Assembly: GCA_003254905.1 (NCBI GenBank) | Contig: QANU01053055.1 | Coordinates: forward strand, 186,001 to 250,000 | Direction: 5' to 3' | Length of the DNA stretch: 64,000 nt | DNA from: Nissolia schottii | Taxonomy: Eukaryota > Streptophyta > Magnoliopsida > Fabales > Fabaceae | Part shown: piece after piece, positions 49,187 to 58,132 of the stretch | How the letters are laid out: each line of letters opens with the position of its first letter | Position numbering within the stretch: the first letter of the stretch is position 1 | Notes under the pieces: generated by a model | Seen by the model: the letters and a program-made list of their open reading frames with translations, nothing else | Told to the model about the DNA's origin: nothing | Databases searched by the model: none | Position numbers and translations under genes: made by a program

Positions 49187-50217
49187 ATGAGGTTCTAAAT
49201 TTGGGTGGTAGGGGGTTCTAATAATAAATTCATTGTTGTTTACTTAGTGAACTTAAATTTAGGTTTAGCATAGAAAGATATTTAAGGGTGCATTATGGAA
49301 CATCAAGAAAAAAATATTATAATTATGTAGCTTCAAATTAATATTTATCTACCGATGAGCGTATAGATTAACTATATGAGACGGCTCTAATTTAACCATA
49401 AATTTTGGGTTCAAGTTTTGAGTATTCAATTGCTCAATGGTAGCTTCCAATAAAATAATACATATCAACTTAAAAAAAATTATATAGATTTAAATCTAAC
49501 ACTTCACTTTTAAGCAAATTCATAAAAAAGTCAATATGAAACTTTGAACAAACTTTGTGGGATTCACATTGTTTTTAGTCAGCCTAAATTCAAATCATTA
49601 AACTGTGCTCATGCAATAATTCCTTTATAATCTTAACAGAAAAAATTAAAATTTACTTAGTGAGCAATTTAAGCTGCATCTAAAATATTCTGGTGCATGC
49701 TGATTCAACTTGATTATACTTGGATATTATGCTGGGTTGGGATTCTAATTTCCTTATATTCATGACATGTCTTAACCTTGGAATGCTTAAAGGATAGGAT
49801 AACATAAGTACTTTTACTGGTCTCCGATCGCACAAATGAGTCATACCTTGGGTCTGCTTCCATCTTTGAATATCATGAACCATTTACACACACAAATCAA
49901 TATATATACTTTAAAAAAGAAAAAAAAGAAAAAAAACAGGGATATGGTATTCTAAACAAATTGGGAATGTCATTCATCGTTTTTCTCAAAATTAATCCTA
50001 ATTTGTTTGTTTGAGAGGGAAAAAAAGGACTTACATTAATTATGAAGACAAGTGGTCTCACTTGGATTCACATGCTGGGGAAGCTATATCTAACTAGTCA
50101 CGTGTAAACCAATGTGAGATAATCAGTTGACCATCTTAGGTTATGGTCCTCAAACGAATTTTATCTGCAATCTCATGTCTGAAACTGGAAATCTTCGATT
50201 TAGTTTTTTTTTTCTTT

Positions 50218-50258
<41 letters not shown>

Positions 50259-50360
50259 TCTTCGTTTTAGTGAGACTATATACTAAGTACCAAGAATATT
50301 AATAGTAAACTAAACATATATAATTTCTGTTAACAGTAATAATGGGAGGTGTATAACAAA
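49187..50360. other. WOX 3' region and intergenic DNA with a TA microsatellite
   Basis: Includes the WOX 3' untranslated region. A (TA)n run of about 15 units lies at 50221-50251. No gene seen. Confidence 0.5.
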
Positions 50361-51070
50361 ATTGTTCTCATCATACAATCAATGTATATGTACATATGGC
50401 ATATAATGAAAATAATGCGTAAACAAACATTTTAAATACAAATAAATAAATATTATAGAATCGATGAATAAACATTTTCATATACGAAAGTAAAAAAAAG
50501 GAATTTACGACACATTAAATATTGAAAAATAATTGTTGTACTCTTTCTTCTATCTCTCACTCACTCGAAACCGCGTGCACTCGTGCTCTTTCATAAACAA
50601 ACATTACAGAACAAATGAACAAACACTAAAGAATAAATATTTCACAAATATTATTAAACACAAAAAATAAAATAAAATCGGAATCATATCAACTAATTTA
50701 ATAGCGAAGAATAAATGGCACACACTCTCTCATAAACAAACATTGCACCACAAATAAACAAACATTATAATACTAAAAAAATAAACCTTACAAAACATAT
50801 AAAGAAATTACACTATACCACACAAAAATGAAGAAGTAAACAAATATTATTTCATTCATAAAAAAATATTATACTACACACAAACAAATATTTCACCACA
50901 CAAAAATATTACACCACAAAGAAACAAACATTACTGCACTCAAGAATAAACACTACAATACCCATAAACAAACGTTACAACGCACATAAACAAATATTAC
51001 ATGCACCACACAAAATCGAATAAATAAATAAAAATATTACAACACACATAAACAAACTTTACACCACACC
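50361..51070. repeat. Degenerate array of ATAAACAAACATTACA-type motifs
   Basis: The plus strand repeats short units such as CATAAACAAACATTACA, AATAAACACTACA and CACCACACAAAAATATTACA at irregular 20-35-bp spacing over about 700 bp. Read on the minus strand this is TGTAATGTTTGTTTATG, related in wording to the minisatellite at 21.6 kb and the motifs near 30.1 and 37.1 kb. No coding capacity. Confidence 0.65.
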
Positions 51071-51554
51071 AAAACACTATAGAACATAGAGACCTATTTC
51101 GATCATAAAAAAATATCCACGTTCATGTTTTTCATACCATCTTAAGAAGAAGAAGAAGAAACGAAAATGGACCAAAAAATGACAAAAATAAAGAAAAAGC
51201 AAGAAATGGAAGAAATGATCAAGAAAAAAGAGAGGAGAAAAAGAAAAAGAACATAATGAAAAAAAAAAAAGAGGTTGTAAGTAAAAAAAATGAAAAAAAA
51301 TAAAGGAAGGTGATGAAAAAATGAGACAAAAAAAATGAAAAACAAGGAGGAGAGGAAAAGAAGAGCATGACTTGAAGGAGACTAGGAGAAGAGAGAGAAA
51401 ATTAATATTTAATACTAGTATATAAATGATGGACACCCTTTTAATATACACATAACATTTCTCTTCTGTTAATACAAAGAATTCCCCAGTAAACAAATTA
51501 CATGCATTTTCATTCAAAGATTTCATGACTTGAGTACTTTATCAATATAATATT
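51071..51554. other. Purine-rich low-complexity tract
   Basis: From about 51143 to 51400 the plus strand is almost all A and G (AAGAAGAAGAAGAAAC, GAAATGGAAGAAATG). The long minus-strand frame here (51077-51526) is only the low-complexity complement, rich in F, L and S, and is not taken as a gene. Confidence 0.6.
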
Positions 51555-51690
51555 TTGTTTAAGTGGTTTAACACTTATTTATTTTAAATAAGGTATCTAA
51601 ATTTGAGTCTTGTAAATGAAAAAAATTGACAATGAGAGAATTTTACTTCCATAATGGATCGACCTGGCTTGAACCAAATTGATGGAGTAT
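51555..51690 (+). mobile_element. Decayed tRNA-derived SINE
   Basis: TGTTTAAGTGGTTTAACACT resembles a pol III box A with its context, and AAATTTGAGTCTTGTAAATG a diverged box B. The following GAGAATTTTACTTCC and ATGGATCGACCTGGCTTGAA match the body phrases I know from a common legume SINE family. No clear duplications. The divergence suggests an old copy. Confidence 0.5.
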
Positions 51691-53438
51691 AGTGAATTTC
51701 AAATGCTAGTAATTTCAATAAAAAATAATAATGTGAGAAAAAAAAATGATTGGTAGTTTTAGTATGGGCCCGTTCGGATGAGCTTCTTTGAAAAATATAA
51801 TAATTATTTTCTCTTTTAAATGATACTTGAAAATTTTAATTTATATTTTTATTAAAAAGTCCTCTTTAGAGCCAAAAAGGGAGGGGGGGGGCTCTTTAAA
51901 TATCAGTTTTCGAAATTGAAATTGTAGCTCCTAAAAAGTACGGTGTATTGTGGACACACATGGTTTAAGCCGTCCATGTGTAATCCAAATTCATCGACTG
52001 TTGTAAATTTGTAGTTGTGACCGTTTGTGGTTGTAAAGCCTGTTAAAATTTTCTCTCTTATTTTTTGTGTATCTTGATTACTTTTGTGAATTGCTAATTG
52101 AGAAGTGGGTGAGGTTAGTGGAACCACGTCGTGACGCTGAACGATTGAACAATGTCTTTTTAGTCCTCCACTGTTTACTGTCAGAGTTGTGGTGGTTCGT
52201 ACACGATTGTTGAAGAACATAAAAAGACCACATCGTCATTTTGGTTTTCATTTTTTTTATGAATGCGCAGGTATTTTTGTGTGTATGTCAATTAGTGTGT
52301 TTTCCGGGGAAGAGGTGACTGCGCGGACAGCGAAATGGCAGTATATGAGGACGAAGACAATTATTTTAGGGTTTTACTTATTATTTTTAGTCACATGTCA
52401 CATTAATTTTAATTATTTATTATTTTAAATTTAAAAATAAATTATGATTATTAAAATATAAAGAAATATTAATACCTTAATAAAATTATGGTTATAGAAG
52501 AAATTTTTTTGGGTTTGTTTTGGTGGGCTGATTTTGTCCAATCCATTCAGCAATCCGCAGAGGATAGAATGGTATTGGGCTAATCTTGGGCCAAGACATA
52601 ATTTTATATGCTGTATTTGTTGTTATTATGGGTCTACATACTTTGATTCTTTTTGGTCCATTGGGACTTTTTAAGTGACGGAGGTGACGCCATGGCGATG
52701 CTTGTAACGTTTTGTGGTGGTTATAGTAATCATGTGAAGGCTTTCATGCATGTATGAAATTTAGATTTTGTTGCATTCAATTATTAGAAGAGCAGTGATT
52801 AGTACAAAATTCACGGAAGTCCCATGAGATTTAGTAAAATTACATTTACCTTTCCTTTATTTATAAGTTTGCCCTGTGATCTTCCTATGTTTTGAAAGTG
52901 ATCATCTCCCCTAATAATATACGTTGAAATATTTATAATTTTTACTTATTTTAAAATAACAAAAATACCTTTATTTTTTTGATCTTTCCTTGTCTCTTAT
53001 TTCCATATCATAAATACTTTAACATATTAATTTTCACATTCAACTAAAATTAATTTCATGAAAATATTAAATAATAAAATAAGTTTCATAAAAAATATTA
53101 AATAATTTCTCCCATTTTTTAAAAATATTGATTCAATTATTATTTTATAAATGCCTAATATAAATGGCTAAACATTTGATTAATATTTATTTATCTATTT
53201 TACTATGTTTATTTATCTGTGTGGTGTATATAAAGAATCAATTTTTTAAATGTATAAATAACAAAAAAAAATTATTTTACAGAGCAATATCATAGTTTTT
53301 TTTTTAATTTTTCGTTGAAAAGTGTGGTACATATTTTGTTTTAAATAATTGTAGCATGTGTACATTATAGCTGGGTGCAGTGTACATAAGCGTCATTAAC
53401 TTTTCTATGGGTTATGACATAATTATTGCTCAAAAAAT
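51691..53438. other. Intergenic, no supported gene
   Basis: AT-rich DNA. A 105-codon minus frame at 51903-52220 has no recognisable domain. Nothing further supported. Confidence 0.45.
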
Positions 53439-54350
53439 GGGTTTGATATGAATTTTACAAATGTATGAACAGGAAAACTGAAATCGCCATAATATAGAGC
53501 GATTTCAGAATTTATTTTTAAAGAAAAAGGAGGGCTGAAATTGCCATCGGGTGAGGCGATTTTACGTCCTGTCAGTGTTGAAATTGCCACTAGAGGTGTT
53601 CATAACCCAGTCCGGCCCGCCAACCCGGACCGACCCGAAGCATTCGGGCCGAATCGAGCCTGATTTTAATCGAGCCCGATTTAAAAAAGACTAAAAAAAA
53701 ACCCGATTGTAATATATACTAGGTTTGGGTCTAGCCTCGGGCTACCCGGTCCGGCCTGGCGGCGTGGAGCATATTATTATATGTTGTTATAGTGTGTTGT
53801 TCTACTATTATTTTATGCAATTCTCTTGTTTCTGTTGCTATTCTGCTGTTATTTTATGCAATTTTGCTGTTTCAGCTGTTATTTTATGCAATTCTGTTGT
53901 TTCTACTGATATTTTATGCAATTTTGTTGTTTCTGTTGTTATTTTATGCAATTCTGCAGCAATTTCTACAATTTTGCATATCAATTCTGAATTTAGTCTG
54001 CAATTCTGTTTTGCTAATGAATTTATTTTGAATTTATTTTGGCCCCCTTTGGCCCGGTCTAAACCCGAGTTTTAACTTGGCCCTAAGATGATCGGGCCTA
54101 TCGGGTTTAGGGTCGAATCCGGGTTCTTAAAATCGGTCCGGTCTAAATATAGGGTCGGGTTCGGGTATAGGCCAACCCGACCCTACCCAACCCATGAACA
54201 CCCCTAATTGCCACCCCCTAGCAATTTCAGCACACGACGATTTTTTTTTTATTTTAAAAATGATACTGAAATCGCCATGCCTTGTGGTAATTTTAATATC
54301 GTCATCTATACAATTATAAATCTTGTATCATATACATATTATAGGAATTT
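53439..54350. repeat. Foldback hairpin array, copy D, interrupted by a hAT element
   Basis: Left part: ATTTTACAAATGTATG bracket, then hairpin modules (ACTGAAATCGCCAT, GAGCGATTTCAG, then GGGCTGAAATTGCC). Right part: TAGCAATTTCAGCAC, ACTGAAATCGCCATGCC, then the bracket ATACAATTATAAATC followed by CATATTATAGG, the inverse of the left bracket of copy B (CCTATAATATG). Removing the 53591-54206 insertion joins the two halves inside one module. Confidence 0.78.
53591..54206. mobile_element. Non-autonomous hAT element with 8-bp duplication and internal 30-bp repeat
   Basis: 616 bp flanked by ATTGCCAC (53583-53590 and 54207-54214). Terminal inverted repeats: TAGAGGTGTTCATAACCC on the left; TAGGGGTGTTCATGGG on the right when inverted. 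Subterminal GGCCCG/CGGGCC phrases are common. The middle (about 53800-53960) repeats a 30-bp unit with core TTATTTTATGCAATT about five times. The unit keeps one frame open as a 10-aa repeat (VILCNFAVSA-like), but nothing suggests translation. It is inserted within hairpin array D, so it is younger than that array. Confidence 0.9.
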
Positions 54351-55009
54351 GTACTTGTAAAAAATCCTGTACATATTATGTGACATATCACTTATCCACG
54401 TGACAAAAAAATTTCAATGAGTTTTTAGTCATTAATAAATAAATAAAATTTAGTTTTAGTCCCTAATAAAAAAAATAGTTTCAGTTTCTCATAAATTTTT
54501 AATTTTCGCCCTTATCATTAGCTTTATCAATTAATCCTGAAGAAATCAATCACTTCCTTCTCTCTCATCCCCCCTTGTCTCAATCACTCCCTTTTTTCTC
54601 TCATAACCATTGTTTATCACCTCTCACCTACCACCACACCACCAACTACAACTCCCTACCAAAAAACCACATTGTCGAGGCAAAAAGCATAAACGACGTG
54701 TTCTCCTCAATGACATCTCTGGCGAACCCTATCACTTCTTGACTTCTAGGAACCACCATTGTCCATCCGTCATGAAACCATCATTAATCCTCAGATCTAT
54801 GAAGAACCACAACATTGTTGTGTAGTTAGGACCTCAACATCAACCTATGAGCCACTTCCTTAACAGTGAGTGAGACAATCCCATCCTTAACATTGTTCAA
54901 ACTACTACTGAGAATAGTGGTAGTGACACAATGGCTTTGTCCTGGTGGTAGTGACACAAAATAGGCATTGTGGTTCCTCACAGATCGGAGGATTTACGAT
55001 TGTTATTGT

Positions 55010-56380
55010 CTATTTTAGGTTACCTATTTCAATTCAAGTTTCAATGATATCAAACAAAGGAAGAAAAGCCTCAAAGAAGGCTTGTGTTGACACAACAAGT
55101 ATTAATGATAAAAGTTTCAAGTCAATGTTACAAGTTGTGATGTCAACAATCAAAAAGGTAATATAAATTTCAAGAGTGAACAAGTAAGATAAATAAACAA
55201 ACAAGCTCAATGAAGAATCAAACTCAATCAAGATACAAGTTTAATGAAGAAACACGTTTCGACATGATTTTAGAGGATGGCCCATCAAGTGTACTTTGGT
55301 CATATATTTTAACACAATTTGAATTTTGAGTTCAAACTAGTTTCATGTGAATGCAGACTCCAAGAGCTTTCCAACTCCTGGACATTTGCCTAAAACGGAT
55401 GAGAAATGAAGAAGTTATAATTGTTTAAAGTTGATGTTGTGAAAATGAAACATTGAATTGATTCAGTGCTATAATGAATCGATTTAATGTGTGCTATGAA
55501 GTTCAAAATATAAATTTGGAATTATGAATCAATTCAATAATGTAATGAATTAGGGTTTAGGTGTCAGGAAATGCGAAATTCATCCGATTTTAATCAGATT
55601 TGGCTGATTCTTTCCCCTAATGGATATGCTTCCAAGACTCTATATATAGTTTCATTCTACATGAAAATCAGATATGGCTAGACCAAATATCACTTGTGAA
55701 GCTCATATTTCTCATCCTCACATTCATATTCTTGCTCAAGGTTCGTTTGGAGGAATCATTGAGAGATTAAAGACTTCATATTTTTCATCTACCTTATTGA
55801 GAGAGCAATTTTATTGGAGAAAAGTTCTTGAAATCTTTGTTGAGAATTATTCTTTGAAGAGAAAACAAGAATAATTTTTTTGGAGAAAGGTTCTTGAAAT
55901 CTTTTATAAAAGAAAGCTTCATTTGTATATCTGCTCTTTGGGAGAATGATTCAAAAAAAATACCATAGAGTTTTTCATTTTTGAGAAAAGTTGTTTTGGT
56001 GTTTTTAATCTCTTTTGATTAAAATCTTTAGTGGAAAAAGGCATCGTCCTTTCATATTTCTAGAGAGAGTGCTCTAGAAAAATCTCTTCTGGTGAGGAAT
56101 CCTTAGGCTAATCCAAACACTAGGTTAGGGAAACCATGAGAGTGTAATAATTGTGTGGCTTGTAAAGGCTCACAAGTACTTGCGAAAACTTGTTCATATG
56201 GTGGAAAAATCCTAAGCTTGCTTAGATATTTGACGTAGATCAGTGGTTGGATCGAACTAATATAAATTGTCTGTGTCACGCTTTTCTTCCCTTCTCTTTT
56301 AACTATTTAAGTGTTTTCTTCAAACATTTCATTTTGTGTTTTGTTTTACAAAATATTTTATTTAAAAAAAAAATTAGCCG
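55010..56380 (+). mobile_element. Copia (SIRE/Maximus-like) LTR sequence (fossil)
   Basis: Non-coding sequence with LTR features: AAAGAAGGCTTGTGTTGACA, CTATATATAGTTTCATTC (TATA, near 55640), GAGAGTGTAATAATTGTGTGG, and the 3' part GACGTAGATCAGTGGTTGGATCGA then CACGCTTTTCTTCCC, wording I associate with SIRE/Maximus-type copia LTRs. Borders are not resolved and no partner or coding region lies nearby. It appears nested in the long-inverted-repeat element. Confidence 0.55.
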
Positions 56381-56421
56381 TTATGCGTTAATAATTGTGT
56401 GTTTATATACTTAGGTATATA

Positions 56422-56865
56422 TGTAAGATTATTTTAATCTCATGATAATGTGGTCCATGTAACAAGTAGTACTAAATCTAATAAAATGGGGATTAAGATG
56501 ATAACAATTAATTCTATAAAAGATGATAGAGTTAGTGAGGGTATTTTGGTAAAACCGAACATTCCCTCTCCCTTTTAAATCTGATGACAGTTACTCAATA
56601 AAATGGGAATATAAGGAAAAACAAAGGAACCATCAAGGTTTTGGCTCTGCTTTTGTTAAACGCTCTTTTCACCATCAGAAGAGATTGCAAGGAAGAAAGG
56701 AAGAGAGGGGAGAAGAATCAAAAGACACATCAATTGAATCACGATTATGGATCCGGGTATGTGTTTCTTGTTCCTAATCTTGTTTTATCACGTGATAATC
56801 ATGAATTTAAAGATCCAATTTCATGGTAATTTTTTGAACGGGTGAAAGAAAATTACAATCTACAA
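56422..56865 (+). repeat. Dispersed repeat R1, copy 2
   Basis: Same orientation and order of landmarks as 29185-29630: ATTTTAATCTC, ATTAATTCTATAAAA, GGGTATTTTGGTAAAACCGA, CCCTTTTAAAT, AACGCTCTTTTCACCAT, TGATAATCATGAATTT. It lacks the 32-bp duplication of copy 1. The open frame at 56641-56829 has no known domain. Confidence 0.7.
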
Positions 56866-57600
56866 TATATTCAATCGATGACTAGAATAATTTTTTTTTT
56901 GTGCATTTTATTTGAATCGCAACGCTTTTGTTTTTCTAATTTAAATTAATTAATTCAAGAAATTGAATTAATTTATTTTTATTAAAATTAAAGCGTTGTT
57001 TTTATATCTTTTGTAAAAATTAGTTTGTGGTTTTTATAAAAAGTTTTAAATGGAATGTTTAGCTGTTACTCAATTCACCCCGCTCTTGAGTAAGGGAAGT
57101 CACTGAATAACAAGACAATAATTTCATGAGGGATGAATGGTGGTGGCTCAGGAAATGATGGAGGTGTCTCTACAAATCTTGTTGTCACTCACCTTGCCTC
57201 CCTAGAGATGTCATTTAGGAGAACATGCCATTTGTTCTTTTTTCCTTGACAATGTGATTTTTTGGCAGGGAGTTGCGGTTATTGGTGTGGTGGTCAAAGG
57301 ATAGAACCGTGGTAGTAGGTGAGAGGTGATAGGCAGTGGTCATAGGATAGAGAAAGGAGTGATTGAGATAAGTGGAGATGGGAGAGAAGAGAGTTATTGA
57401 TTTCTTTAGACTTAATTGATTAAACTAATGATATAGGCAAAAAAAAAATTTATTAGGGAGTCTAATTTTTTTATTAGCGGTTAAAACCAAAAATTTTTAT
57501 TTATTAGAGACTAAAACCAAAATTTATGATTTATTAAGGAGCAAAAACTTATTTAAGAAATTGTTTATGCCATGTAGATAAGTGAAGTGTCATATAAGCA

Positions 57601-58132
57601 GTATTGACTTTGACTTCCATCTGTCATGTTAACAGTTAACAGACCAACTTGACGGTAAGGAAGAAATACAAAAAAATAAATTTATTAAAGACTAAACCCC
57701 AAAAAAATTATTGATTAAGGGTTAAAATCAAAATTTGTTATTTATTAGGGACTAAAAAATTATTTAACACATTCTAAAATTTGAAGTCCCTTTTTTTTTT
57801 GGGTCATCTAAAATATGGACTTTGGGATGGAAGATTGTCACTTGGGGGTGAGTGTGGATCATATAATTAGGCCCGTAAGAAAACCAGCGTAAACTTCACT
57901 TAACAGCTGAACAAAAAAAAAAAAAAAAAAAAGAAGAAACACGGCCCAGAAAAAGAGAGAAGAAATCGAAAGAGAAACAGGCGTTTGTGTTTCAGAGTTC
58001 GAGAGAAGAGGAAGAGGAAGAGGAAGGGTTCCTTTCCGTTCAGGTGAGATCGCAAAAACCTAAACAGCAAAGGGAACTTGAATTGATTCATAGTTTTGAG
58101 AGCGATAGATACAGATTACAGAGAAGAGAAAG
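57601..58132. other. RPN8 upstream region and leader
   Basis: AT-rich to 57830, then GC-richer. A poly-A run (57907-57930) and CACGGCCCAG follow, then GAAGAGGAAGAGGAAGAGG in the leader. No convincing TATA box, as is usual for housekeeping genes. Confidence 0.5.

Larger units (their letters stand above)
54376..57600. mobile_element. Element with ~450-bp terminal inverted repeats, nested insertions
   Basis: 54376-54790 is the diverged reverse complement of 57121-57600. Matched landmarks are GACA.ATCACTTATC.ACGTG versus its inverse near 57575, GTTTTAGTCCCTAATAA, ATCATTAGCTTTATCAATTAA, TCTCAATCACTCCC, CACCTCTCACCTACCACC, and ACATTGTCGAGG. Repeated TTTTAGTCCCTAATAAA phrases near the ends recall Mutator-like elements with long inverted repeats. 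The right arm continues outward to about 57770 with no left partner, so the left end is probably truncated. The interior is occupied by copia-like LTR sequence and by repeat R1 copy 2. No transposase seen. Confidence 0.7.

Noticed and set aside
50221-50251. TA run as a possible matrix-attachment or origin signal
   Set aside because: A plain dinucleotide microsatellite with no other supporting element.
51077-51526. 149-codon minus-strand open frame
   Set aside because: It is the complement of a purine-rich low-complexity tract; the product is F/L/S-rich with no domain.
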